DNA of 41,084 nt. It comes from Acidimicrobiaceae bacterium. Its GTDB lineage: Bacteria > Actinomycetota > Acidimicrobiia > Acidimicrobiales > Ilumatobacteraceae. The position numbers were made by a program, and so were the translations under genes. Below the pieces are notes generated by a model. That model did no database searches. It had not been told where the DNA came from and worked only from the letters and a program-made list of their open reading frames with translations. Each line of letters begins with the position of its first letter. Position 1 is the first letter of the stretch. Below, piece after piece: positions 1 to 8,194 of the stretch. Location of the stretch: positions 1 to 41,084 of the forward strand of contig CANIHL010000009.1 in assembly GCA_947467375.1 (NCBI GenBank). The letters run 5' to 3'.

Positions 1-120
1 ATGAGACCTGTGAGGCGGGAAACTGCTGTTCCCGAGGCAACTACAAGGTTCGATCGAGCAAGACCGGTCATGAGCATCTCCATCGTAGGCGCAAGGGCAC
101 TAAACGCTAGGGTTGCTCGG
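1..120. other. Left-edge region upstream of the MoxR-type gene
   Basis: No separate gene is supported here. The frame of the following ATPase is open to the first base, so an N-terminal extension cannot be excluded, but the residues it would add do not look like a MoxR domain. An inverted repeat CGGGAA (16-21) / TTCCCG (29-34) with a 7-base loop could be the end of an upstream transcript or a leader hairpin; it has no T run after it. Confidence 0.4.
108..113 (+). promoter_or_regulatory. Candidate -10 element (TAGGGT) for a leaderless MoxR-type mRNA
   Basis: TAGGGT lies 7 bases before the ATG at 121, the distance at which transcription would begin at or next to the start codon. No Shine-Dalgarno sequence precedes the ATG. 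The same arrangement recurs at several other starts in the window. No clear -35 element is visible, so this rests on position and recurrence. Confidence 0.4.
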
Positions 121-987
121 ATGAGCAAGAGCTTTGAATCAGTGCAAGTTGTCCGTGACGGATTGAAAAAGGTCAACTATTTGGCCGATGACGGAATCGC
201 CAGTGTGGTCTATTTAGCCCAGCGATTAGGCAAGCCGATCCTTGTTGAAGGACCTGCAGGTACGGGTAAAACCCAGTTGGCAAAGAGCGTGGCCGAAATG
301 CTGAACGCTCGGTTGATTCGTTTGCAGTGTTACGAGGGCCTCGATGAGTCGAAGGCGCTGTACGAGTGGAACTACAAGAAGCAGTTGTTGCGCATTCAGG
401 CAGACAAGTCGAGCGACTCGTGGAGTGAAGTTCACGACGACATTTTCAGCAGCGAATTCCTGCTTACTCGACCGTTGCTCGAAGCAATTAGCAGCACCGA
501 CCCAGTGGTCTTGTTGATCGACGAAGTTGACCGTGTGGAAATTGAAACCGAAGCATTGTTGCTCGAAATTCTTTCGGAGTATCAAGTGTCAATTCCAGAA
601 CTTGGAACAATTACCGCGAAACAAATTCCGATGGTGTTCCTTACCTCGAACAACACGCGTGAATTGTCGGAAGCGTTGAAGCGCCGTTGCCTGTTCTTGC
701 ACATTGACTATCCAGACATGGATCGCGAAAAAGAAATCGTGCTCACCAAGGTTGAAGGCATTACCGAGAACCTTGCAGACCAAATTGCTCGCATCGTTCG
801 CAGCATTCGCCAACTCGACTTGAAGAAGGCTCCATCAGTTAGCGAAACGCTTGACTGGGCACGCACGCTCATCTTGCTCGGCATCGATCACATTGATGCT
901 CAAGAAGCAAAAGACACGTTGCACATTCTTCTCAAATACCAGACGGACATTGCCAAAGCGGCGAAGGAACTGTCGGTCGACAAGTGA
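121..987 (+). CDS. MoxR-family AAA ATPase
   Basis: A 288-residue AAA+ ATPase of the MoxR/CoxD type. These act as chaperone-like ATPases that remodel or activate partner proteins, usually together with a VWA-domain protein. The Walker A motif GPAGTGKT is at about residues 44-51 and the Walker B motif LLIDEVDR at 131-138; a sensor-1-like SNN and an arginine-rich RRC segment follow. I chose the ATG at 121 because the ATPase domain begins soon after it and a -10-like hexamer sits 7 bases upstream. The next gene, 9 bases downstream, encodes a CoxE-like VWA protein, the usual partner. No carbon monoxide dehydrogenase genes are visible, so the client is unknown. Family call is firm; substrate is not. 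Confidence 0.9.
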   Translation: MSKSFESVQVVRDGLKKVNYLADDGIASVVYLAQRLGKPILVEGPAGTGKTQLAKSVAEMLNARLIRLQCYEGLDESKALYEWNYKKQLLRIQADKSSDSWSEVHDDIFSSEFLLTRPLLEAISSTDPVVLLIDEVDRVEIETEALLLEILSEYQVSIPELGTITAKQIPMVFLTSNNTRELSEALKRRCLFLHIDYPDMDREKEIVLTKVEGITENLADQIARIVRSIRQLDLKKAPSVSETLDWARTLILLGIDHIDAQEAKDTLHILLKYQTDIAKAAKELSVDK

Positions 988-996
988 GTTGATGAG

Positions 997-2439
997 ATGC
1001 CAGTTCTCGACTTGATGTCGGGCTTTATTGTTGAACTCCGCAATGCGGGTTTGCCAGTAAGCCTCACCGAAAACCTGGATGCGATGGAAGCAGTCAAGGA
1101 AATTCCGATCGAAGATCGGGATGCATTTAAATATGCGCTTGCCGCAACGTTGGTAAAGAGCCAAAACCATTGGCGTGCATTTGAAACCATTTTCGAGGTG
1201 TACTTCTCGTTGCGCGGTCCTGAATACAGCATTGCGCAAGATGGTAAAGAAAACGACGAGATGTGGCGCGAGCAGCAGGACTTGCAAATGCAAGGTGAAG
1301 GCAAGGGCCAAAGCGGCGGCAATATGGATGGCCTTACGCCAGAAGAAATTGCCCAGATGCTGATGAATGCTCTGATGAATGGTGACCAGGCGATGATGAA
1401 GGCGTTGGCGAAGCAATCGGTGCAGCGCTTTGCAGGAATGGAACCGGGTCGTCCTGTTGGCGGCACCTATTACCTGTATCGCACATTGCGCAACCTCGAC
1501 TTAGACAACATGCTCGACAAGTTGATGGAAGCGAACAAGCAACAGGCTGCCGAAGAGTTGACCAATCTTGAACAGCGACTTGAAAAAGATGAATTCGAAA
1601 GTCGAATTGAACAGTTCAAGCAAGAAGTAGAAGCAGAAATTCGTCGCAAGCTTGTTGCCGACAGAGGTGCAGAAGCAATGGCGAAAACATTGCGCAAACC
1701 TTTGCCAGAAGACGTGGAATTTATGCACGCCAGTCGCGATGAAATGCAGAGCCTCAAGAAAGCGCTGCAACCGCTGACGCGCAAACTTGCAGCGCGGCTT
1801 GCTCGTAAGCGCCGCCATGGCCGCAAAGGCCCACTCGACTTCCGCAACACGGTGCGACATTCACTCAGCTACGGCGGAGTGCCTGCAGACCCGAAATTCA
1901 AGTACCCGCGTCCTGCGAAACCCGAGCTCATGGTGGTTGCAGACATTTCGGGAAGCGTTGCAGCATTTGCTCGTTTCACCCTCATGTTGGTGTACGCCAT
2001 TCAAGGGCAGTTTTCGAAAGTGCGCTCGTTTGTATTCATAGACGGAATCGATGAAGTGACGAGTTACTTCAAAAACACCGAAGACATTTCGGATGCAATT
2101 CATCGCGTAAACACCGAAGCAGATGTGGTGTGGGTGGACGGACACTCTGACTACGGCCATGCCTTCGAAGTGTTCTGGGAACGGTACGGGAAAGACATCA
2201 ACTCGAAGACCACCATTTTGTTGCTCGGCGACGCGCGAAACAACTATCACGCAACTGGTTCGTGGGTTGTGAAGGAAATGCAAAAGCGCGGTCGGCACGT
2301 GTACTGGTTGAATCCAGAACCGAAGAGTTACTGGAACACCGGAGACTCCGTAGTGGGCGAGTACGGCAGTTTCACTGACGGTGTGTATGAGTGTCGCAAC
2401 CTTCGCCAGCTTGAGGGCTTCGTCGAAAAGTTGGTATGA
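997..2439 (+). CDS. VWA domain-containing CoxE-like protein
   Basis: A 480-residue protein ending in a von Willebrand factor A domain. The MIDAS motif DISGS, which binds a divalent metal and partner proteins, is at about residues 316-320. The region from about 170 to 240 is rich in Glu, Lys and Gln and probably forms a coiled coil; the stretch just before the VWA domain is basic (Arg/Lys). VWA proteins of this group pair with MoxR ATPases as substrate adaptors, and the ATPase gene lies immediately upstream. The stop codon overlaps the ATG of the histidine phosphatase gene in an ATGA, so translation is probably coupled. The target that this pair matures is not visible in the window. Confidence 0.88.
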   Translation: MPVLDLMSGFIVELRNAGLPVSLTENLDAMEAVKEIPIEDRDAFKYALAATLVKSQNHWRAFETIFEVYFSLRGPEYSIAQDGKENDEMWREQQDLQMQGEGKGQSGGNMDGLTPEEIAQMLMNALMNGDQAMMKALAKQSVQRFAGMEPGRPVGGTYYLYRTLRNLDLDNMLDKLMEANKQQAAEELTNLEQRLEKDEFESRIEQFKQEVEAEIRRKLVADRGAEAMAKTLRKPLPEDVEFMHASRDEMQSLKKALQPLTRKLAARLARKRRHGRKGPLDFRNTVRHSLSYGGVPADPKFKYPRPAKPELMVVADISGSVAAFARFTLMLVYAIQGQFSKVRSFVFIDGIDEVTSYFKNTEDISDAIHRVNTEADVVWVDGHSDYGHAFEVFWERYGKDINSKTTILLLGDARNNYHATGSWVVKEMQKRGRHVYWLNPEPKSYWNTGDSVVGEYGSFTDGVYECRNLRQLEGFVEKLV

Positions 2440-3089
2440 GCAAAACCCGCATCGTGCTGGTGCGGCACGGCGAGTCGAACGTAACGGTGAACCGCATTCT
2501 GGGCGGACCGCGCACATGTAACGGACTTTCTGAGTTGGGCAAACTTCAAGCAGCACGACTTCGTGATCGGCTTGCGCACACTCAGGAGCTTGCAATTGAT
2601 GTGTTGATGTCAAGTGGGTTTCCGCGAGCACGAGAGACAGCAGAGATTATCGCTCCGGCGTTGTCGAGCCTGCCCATCAACATCGATACCAATTTTGGTG
2701 AGCATGATCCAGGTCCAGAGTGCGACGGATTGACGTTTGACGAATTCGTTCGCCGTCATGGCCCGCCCGATTGGAGCGCCGACCCGCACGCCGAGTTCTT
2801 TCCTGGTGGAGAGACCATTGCCCAATTTCATTCTCGAGTGTCTGGCGCGTTGAACGATTTGCTGCGCAAATACTCCGGAAAGTCGGTACTTGTTACATGC
2901 CACGGTGGAGTGGTTGATGCAGTGCTTCGACTGACCATGCAAACCCCAGCAACTGGCGCATTCGAAATGCACACGAAGAATTGTTCAATCACCGAATTGG
3001 TGGAAGTTCGGGCAGGTCACTTTGCGCTTGTTCGCTACAACGACCATGCACACCTGCATGGTTTGCCTCTGGCAACAAACAACTCGTAA
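2436..3089 (+). CDS. Histidine phosphatase family protein (phosphoglycerate mutase-like)
   Basis: A 217-residue protein of the histidine phosphatase superfamily. The catalytic RHGE motif is at residues 10-13, with His11 the expected phospho-acceptor; the second catalytic histidine is in the CHGG motif near residue 156, and an acidic residue in GEHDPG (about 89-94) fits the usual general acid. Members dephosphorylate sugar phosphates, nucleotides or other small molecules, and the sequence alone does not say which. It starts inside the stop of the VWA gene (ATGA overlap) and ends 5 bases before the GMC oxidoreductase gene, so these genes look co-transcribed. The true phosphoglycerate mutase role is unlikely because the protein is short and the context is not glycolytic. 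Confidence 0.85.
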   Translation: MSKTRIVLVRHGESNVTVNRILGGPRTCNGLSELGKLQAARLRDRLAHTQELAIDVLMSSGFPRARETAEIIAPALSSLPINIDTNFGEHDPGPECDGLTFDEFVRRHGPPDWSADPHAEFFPGGETIAQFHSRVSGALNDLLRKYSGKSVLVTCHGGVVDAVLRLTMQTPATGAFEMHTKNCSITELVEVRAGHFALVRYNDHAHLHGLPLATNNS

Positions 3090-3094
3090 CCGCG

Positions 3095-4399
3095 ATGACT
3101 GCACGTAACCAACTGCCGATTGTGGTGGTGGGTGCAGGTTCTGCCGGCGTAGTTGTGGCGTCTCGATTAGCCGAAGATCCCTCAATCTCTGTGCTGCTTC
3201 TGGAGTCGGGAAGCGTGCTTGGCGGAAGTTCGTTGCGCAACTACATGGTGGGCATGACGGGAATGAGCCAAGACTATGAGTGGGATCGCGACTATGGATG
3301 CTCGGGTTGGAATTGGAAAAACGCCAGTAGCACGTTTAGTGCAATGCCCGACATGCTGCATGATGTGCAGCCCAATGAGGCCGGACAAGTTGACAGCGCA
3401 TTAGTGGAAGCAGCAGTTCATGGAGGAGCGCCTCGCATAGCGCAACTGGCGCGCGACGCATACAGCAGCGAAGGCGCGGGATACTGCTCGCTCACGCTGA
3501 ACAATGGTGTTCGCCACAGTGTGGTGGAGACATATTTTGATCCACTCGGTAATCGAGCAGACTTTGCTGTACGCATGAATGCTGTTGTTGACTCCGTGAT
3601 CATGGATGGCTCGCGCGCTGTTGGCGTGCGACTTACAGGTGGAGAACATATAGAAGCACGCGGTGTTGTGGTGTGCGCGGGTGCTCTTGCAACACCCGTG
3701 TTGTTGCGTCGCAGCAATATCGATAGGCCGGGAATTGGCGTTGGCCTTCAAGATCACCCATCCATTGCCATCACGTTGGCCTTGCGGCAACCACAACAAT
3801 CGGCAATACGAATTGGCGCCAACGTTAGAACGTCGTCGCAGAAGGGCAACGCAGACATTCATGTGTTGTCGCTCAATGAAACCGATGAGTCGGGGAAATT
3901 TGGTGCCCTCATTGCAGGCGTGATGCATGTGCGCTCGCGAGGTGAGGTGAAGTTCGACCCTGCAACTGGCACAGGAGTTGCGGTGTTTAACTCACTAAGC
4001 GATGAGCGCGACAAGGCAGCGATGCGCGATGCAGCACGGTGTGTGTACGAATTAGCACGATCACATTCAGTGAGCAGCATTGCAGATGCTGTGTTGAGCG
4101 ATGCTGATGGAACTTCCGCACGATGGTTGGGCGATGCCAGCGACAGTGAAATTGACGACTGGGCTTTGCGGCACGTGGGTGCCTATTCACACGCAGCAAG
4201 CTCGTGCGCAATGGGGAACAGTCGTGATGAAATGGCCGTAGTGAACGAACGAGCAGAAGTGATTGGTTATGAAAATTTGTGGTTATGTGACGCTTCAATT
4301 TTTCCAACTTTGCCACGCGCCAACACGCACCTGCCCGTTGTGATGGTGGCTAATCGGGTGAGTGAAATGTTGCGCGAAACGTTGAGCGAATCGCGTTAG
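3095..4399 (+). CDS. GMC-type FAD-dependent oxidoreductase, compact form
   Basis: A 434-residue flavoprotein of the glucose-methanol-choline (GMC) family, which oxidises alcohols or related substrates with FAD. The N-terminus carries the dinucleotide-binding GAGSAG motif, followed by the GGSS(L)RN segment typical of the family; the C-terminus has the SHAASSCAMG and NTHLPVVM segments that normally hold the active-site histidine and its partner. At 434 residues it is shorter than the usual 500 or more. I placed the start at the ATG at 3095, directly before the Rossmann strand. The stop overlaps by 4 bases the stop of the convergent glycerol kinase gene. Substrate and electron acceptor are unknown; a mycofactocin-linked type is possible but not shown. 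Confidence 0.82.
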   Translation: MTARNQLPIVVVGAGSAGVVVASRLAEDPSISVLLLESGSVLGGSSLRNYMVGMTGMSQDYEWDRDYGCSGWNWKNASSTFSAMPDMLHDVQPNEAGQVDSALVEAAVHGGAPRIAQLARDAYSSEGAGYCSLTLNNGVRHSVVETYFDPLGNRADFAVRMNAVVDSVIMDGSRAVGVRLTGGEHIEARGVVVCAGALATPVLLRRSNIDRPGIGVGLQDHPSIAITLALRQPQQSAIRIGANVRTSSQKGNADIHVLSLNETDESGKFGALIAGVMHVRSRGEVKFDPATGTGVAVFNSLSDERDKAAMRDAARCVYELARSHSVSSIADAVLSDADGTSARWLGDASDSEIDDWALRHVGAYSHAASSCAMGNSRDEMAVVNERAEVIGYENLWLCDASIFPTLPRANTHLPVVMVANRVSEMLRETLSESR

Positions 4400-5871
4400 T
4401 CGCGAGCCCACTGCAGCGAGCGGCTTACTGCGCGCTTCCACAACTCGTAATCAGCAGACTCTGAGCCAGAAGGCGAAGGCTCAAACTGCTGGTCCAGTTG
4501 CCACGCATCGGTGACCGACTGCAAAGAAGGCCACACGCCTTCTGCGAGGCCTGCAAGAAATGCGGCACCCATTGCGGTGGTCTCCAATTCGCGCGGACGC
4601 AATACGTTGACGCCAAGTTGGTTTGCTTGTAGCTGAAGCAAAACGTCCATCACTGCAGCGCCGCCGTCGACACGCATGTCGGTGACCGATACTCCAGCAG
4701 CACTGGTCATGGCATCAACTACGTCGCGTGTTTGGAAAGCAATTGATTCCACAACTGCGCGAGCAATGTGCGCGCTTGTGGTTCCGCGTGTGATGCCAAG
4801 CATTGCGCCGCGAGCGTATGGGTCCCACCATGGGCTACCCAGCCCTGTGAATGCGGGAACCACCACAATTCCGCCGGAGTTTGCAACTGATTCTGCAAGC
4901 GGACCGATTTGTGAAGCATGGTCGATGATGTTGATTCCATCGCGCAGCCACTGAATGGCACTGCCGGTGACAAAGATTGCGCCTTCAAGTGCGTACGTGG
5001 TTTCGCCGGTGCCTAAGTCCCATGCAACGGTGGTGAGCATGCCTTCAGTTGGAGGCGGGCAAGCAGTTCCCACGTTCATGAGCACGAAACTTCCCGTTCC
5101 GTATGTGTTCTTGCTGCTTCCAGTTTTGAAACATGCCTGACCAAACAATGCGGCTTGTTGATCGCCTGCAATTCCAGAAATTGGAATGCCTGCTGGGATG
5201 CCAGACGTTGCAGCAGTTGCTCCTACGCGACCACTTGATGCAACAACTGTCGGCAGTGCGTGCATTGGAACACCAAACAGAGCACACAATTCTGAGCTCC
5301 ACTGCATGGAGGTGATGTCGAATAACATGGTGCGGCTGGCATTCGATGCATCAGTAACAAATGAAGCGCCTTGTGTGAGATTCCAGATGATCCAGGAGTC
5401 GATGGTGCCGAGTGCAAGTTGCGGGGTAATGGCAACATTGCCATGTTGCAGCAACCATTCCATTTTTGAGCCAGAAAAGTACGGATCAAGAACGAGACCA
5501 GTTTTTGCACGCACAAGTGGAAGCTCGGATGCAAGTTCGCCACATCGGTCGGCGGTGCGACGGTCTTGCCACACGATTGCATTGCCGTATGGCTTGCCCG
5601 TGAGTTTGTCCCATGCAAGAACGGTTTCGCGTTGATTGGTAATGCCGATGGCCGCAATTGGTGCATTCACCTGAGCAATGACTGCGCTTAGCGTTGCGTG
5701 TACTGCTTGCCAAATTTCGTTCGCATCATGCTCTACCCAGCCGGGTGTTGGGAAGTATTGAGTAAATTCCTGATACGCCGAAACGGATGGAGAGCCATCT
5801 ACATATACAGCGCGAGACCTGATTCCGGTTGTACCTGCATCGATCGCAATGACGACTGCGGTCGTGCTCAT
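4396..5871 (-). CDS. glpK: Glycerol kinase
   Basis: A 491-residue FGGY-family kinase that phosphorylates glycerol to glycerol 3-phosphate using ATP. Recognisable segments include the N-terminal phosphate-binding DAGTTG, the NQRET and WQDRRT motifs around the glycerol site, and the late signature VDGGAA with the ETTAMGAA segment. Start is the ATG at 5871, which overlaps the TGA of the upstream lipoprotein remnant in an ATGA. It is the last gene of a minus-strand operon that begins with a membrane protein and includes a two-component system, an unusual place for glpK; no glpF or glpD is adjacent. Its stop codon lies inside the stop of the convergent GMC gene. Confidence 0.95.
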   Translation of the reverse strand: MSTTAVVIAIDAGTTGIRSRAVYVDGSPSVSAYQEFTQYFPTPGWVEHDANEIWQAVHATLSAVIAQVNAPIAAIGITNQRETVLAWDKLTGKPYGNAIVWQDRRTADRCGELASELPLVRAKTGLVLDPYFSGSKMEWLLQHGNVAITPQLALGTIDSWIIWNLTQGASFVTDASNASRTMLFDITSMQWSSELCALFGVPMHALPTVVASSGRVGATAATSGIPAGIPISGIAGDQQAALFGQACFKTGSSKNTYGTGSFVLMNVGTACPPPTEGMLTTVAWDLGTGETTYALEGAIFVTGSAIQWLRDGINIIDHASQIGPLAESVANSGGIVVVPAFTGLGSPWWDPYARGAMLGITRGTTSAHIARAVVESIAFQTRDVVDAMTSAAGVSVTDMRVDGGAAVMDVLLQLQANQLGVNVLRPRELETTAMGAAFLAGLAEGVWPSLQSVTDAWQLDQQFEPSPSGSESADYELWKRAVSRSLQWARD

Positions 5872-6014
5872 GGTTTGTTCAGGTTGGTCTGCTGCGATGG
5901 GTCGATATCGCGAGGTTGTTTGTCGGTCGGAATACCGCACGAGCTAAGTAGGGGAAGTGCGGAGACCAGCGCAATGAGCAACATGGTTCGAATACGCGAT
6001 GTGGTGTTATTCAT
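5868..6014 (-). CDS. 48-residue lipoprotein, probable remnant of a GerMN/LpqB-type lipoprotein
   Basis: A 48-residue reading frame with basic start residues, a hydrophobic stretch (about residues 9-22) and a lipobox LSSC, with Cys26 the expected lipidated residue. Only 23 residues follow. The mature start CGIPTD..PR resembles the N-termini of GerMN-domain (LpqB-like) lipoproteins that follow MtrA/MtrB-type genes in actinobacteria, whose bodies are hundreds of residues long; this comparison is from memory of the family. The ATG at 6014 overlaps the end of the sensor kinase gene by 8 bases, and the TGA overlaps the glpK ATG, so it is placed as a translated, coupled gene. It may be a decayed stub or a genuine micro-lipoprotein. 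Confidence 0.6.
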   Translation of the reverse strand: MNNTTSRIRTMLLIALVSALPLLSSCGIPTDKQPRDIDPSQQTNLNKP

Positions 6015-7506
6015 GAGTGTGCTCGTCATGGGTTTGAGTTGTATCAATTGGTAGTTCAACAATAAATCTGGCGCCGCGGATTCCATCTGTGCGGTTCTCG
6101 GCCCAAATTCTGCCACGGTGCAGAGTCACGTGTTCGCGCGCCAATGCAAGCCCAAGACCAGCGCCTTCGGTTCCGGCGCGTCTGCCGGCTGCACCTCCGC
6201 GAGAGAATCGCTCAAAGATCTTGATGAACTCGCCTTCAATCAAGCCGTCGCCATCGTCTTCAACAACGATCCACACATTCGTTGGAGGGGATTCATCATC
6301 GGCGAGTTGAATAACAATTTTCGGCTTGCCGCCGCTGTGAATGCGAGCGTTGTCGAGAAGGTTGGCAATCACGCGCGCCAGGCGTCGCTTATCTCCACGA
6401 ATGGCAACAAGAGCAGCGATGTCGTCGCAACGGATTTCAGTACGAGGAAGACTGCTCACCGATACGGCTTGCTTAATGAATTCAAAAAGCGAAAGTGGTT
6501 CGAGCACCAAGCGAATGGCGCCTGCGTCGAACCTTGAAATTTCAAGTAAGTCTTCTACGAGACCTTGGAAGCGGGCAACATCGCTGGACAATAAATCGAG
6601 TGCTGCTTGTGAACGTTCTGGCAAATCATCGCGCCTCGATTCGAGCACTTGCACCGATGCGGCAAGAGTCATGAGTGGACTGCGGAGCTCGTGACTGACG
6701 TCCGATGTGAAGCGCGCATCACGTTCAACTCGCTCTTGCAAGGTGGTCACCATGTCGTTGAACGCCGAGGTGAGCGCTTGCATATCGGGGTCGTCGGTGG
6801 GTTCAAGGCGGGTTTCTAACCGACCATCAGCAATAGCGCGAGCAGCTTGCGCCGCATTGGCAAGTGGTCGTACTACGCGGCGTGAAGCAAACACTCCAAG
6901 GGCGATACCAACGAACGTCGTGACAATCGCTGCAAGGGCAAGCGCCAATCGCACGCTTTGGAGTGCATCGCGCACCTCACGCAAATTGTCGTATTCGAAA
7001 TACATGGCGTTAATGCGGGGAAGCGGAATTCCAACAACGAGCGCTTGGCCTTTCAGGCTGTCCACAATCATGGACGCGGCCTTTTGGTCACGTTGCACGC
7101 GTTGCAATAGCGCTGGTGGAATCATCTGGCGTGAAAACAGCGGGCTACTTCCTGTCCACGTGTTATCGATGTAAATAATTCGATGTGCGCTGCCGCCCTG
7201 ATCGAGTGCGATAAGGATCTCTTTTGGCGAGCGAAGGAGATCATTTTGTGTACGCCGAGCGTTGGTGATTGCTTGGTTTGTCTCGGTGGACACTCGTTGG
7301 TCAACAAGGTTGGAACGTGTGAATGAATAGGTCACTAGAGCAAGCACGCTGGAGAGCAGTAGTGCTCCTGCAACGAAGATGAGCAAGATTCGATTGCGCA
7401 GACCAATTCTTCGTGGTCGCAAACGATGAACCGAAGTGCGAATCAGTTTGCGCGTGCGAGTAAGACGGTACCGAGCATCGGGCTTATCGGAAAAAATGTC
7501 GGTCAC
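6007..7506 (-). CDS. Sensor histidine kinase, MtrB-like
   Basis: A 499-residue membrane sensor kinase. A basic N-terminal tail is followed by a transmembrane segment (about 39-60), an extracellular domain of roughly 125 residues, a second transmembrane segment (about 186-208), a HAMP domain (about 209-262), the phospho-acceptor motif SHELRSP with His272, and a C-terminal ATPase domain with the N box around NLLDNAR (about 382-388) and a DGDGL G1 box. The GTG start at 7506 overlaps the stop of the response regulator in a GTGA. With the lipoprotein downstream, the layout matches MtrA-MtrB-LpqB, a system that controls cell wall and division genes in actinobacteria. The protein ends in a His/Glu-rich tail (HDEHTHE). 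Confidence 0.92.
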   Translation of the reverse strand: MTDIFSDKPDARYRLTRTRKLIRTSVHRLRPRRIGLRNRILLIFVAGALLLSSVLALVTYSFTRSNLVDQRVSTETNQAITNARRTQNDLLRSPKEILIALDQGGSAHRIIYIDNTWTGSSPLFSRQMIPPALLQRVQRDQKAASMIVDSLKGQALVVGIPLPRINAMYFEYDNLREVRDALQSVRLALALAAIVTTFVGIALGVFASRRVVRPLANAAQAARAIADGRLETRLEPTDDPDMQALTSAFNDMVTTLQERVERDARFTSDVSHELRSPLMTLAASVQVLESRRDDLPERSQAALDLLSSDVARFQGLVEDLLEISRFDAGAIRLVLEPLSLFEFIKQAVSVSSLPRTEIRCDDIAALVAIRGDKRRLARVIANLLDNARIHSGGKPKIVIQLADDESPPTNVWIVVEDDGDGLIEGEFIKIFERFSRGGAAGRRAGTEGAGLGLALAREHVTLHRGRIWAENRTDGIRGARFIVELPIDTTQTHDEHTHE

Positions 7507-8189
7507 GATTGCAAGCGATAGCCAAGTCCGCGAACCGTTACCACGTGCGTGGGGTTAGCGGGATCGGTCTCCACTTTCATACGCAGTCGTCGGATGTGCA
7601 CGTCTACTAAGCGCCCATCGCCGAAGTATCCATACCCCCACACCTTGTCCAACAACAATTCACGGCTGAATACTCCGCCCGGATCATTGGCAAGTTCACA
7701 CAACAAACGAAACTCGGTTTTCGTGAGTTCAACCTCTGCGTTATTGAGAATGACTTTTCCTTCATCGGGAATGATTTCCAAATTGCCAAACAACAACTTG
7801 GAGTGCCCTGGTTTCGAAGGACGCACACGTCGCAGCAACGCGCGAATTCGTGCTGCAAGTTCTTTTGGCGCAAATGGCTTAGTGAGGTAGTCGTCTGCTC
7901 CTGCTTCAAGACCTGCAACAACGTCATGAGTATCTGCGCGTGCAGTCACCATAACGATGGGGACATCGCTTGATTTACGAATATTGCGGCAGAGTTCGAA
8001 CCCGTCAATGCCTGGAAGCATGATGTCAATCAGGACAACATCGGCTGGGTGCTTGGCAAAAATTGCTATTGCATCTTCGCCACTTGCCGCTTCGTCAACG
8101 ATCCAGCCTTCATCCTCGAGTGCAAGTTTGACTGAGGCGCGAATCCGTTCGTCGTCTTCAACGGCCAATACGCGAATACCCACAGTCAC
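7503..8189 (-). CDS. OmpR/PhoB-type response regulator, MtrA-like
   Basis: A 228-residue response regulator with a receiver domain (about 5-120) and a winged-helix DNA-binding domain (about 130-228). The acidic pocket is EDD at 11-13, the phosphorylated aspartate is Asp55 in LIDIMLPG, and the conserved lysine is Lys104 in LTKPF. The recognition-helix region DGRLVDVHIRRLR resembles MtrA. The GTG at 8189 is chosen; a second GTG two codons later would serve equally. It lies 5 bases after the inositol monophosphatase gene and overlaps the sensor kinase start. It should be phosphorylated by the adjacent kinase. Whether it controls the dcw genes in this window is open. Confidence 0.92.
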   Translation of the reverse strand: MTVGIRVLAVEDDERIRASVKLALEDEGWIVDEAASGEDAIAIFAKHPADVVLIDIMLPGIDGFELCRNIRKSSDVPIVMVTARADTHDVVAGLEAGADDYLTKPFAPKELAARIRALLRRVRPSKPGHSKLLFGNLEIIPDEGKVILNNAEVELTKTEFRLLCELANDPGGVFSRELLLDKVWGYGYFGDGRLVDVHIRRLRMKVETDPANPTHVVTVRGLGYRLQS

Positions 8190-8194
8190 AATGT

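Noticed and set aside
4676-5635. Plus-strand frames opposite glpK
   Set aside because: No domain signals; glpK motifs are intact along the whole minus strand.
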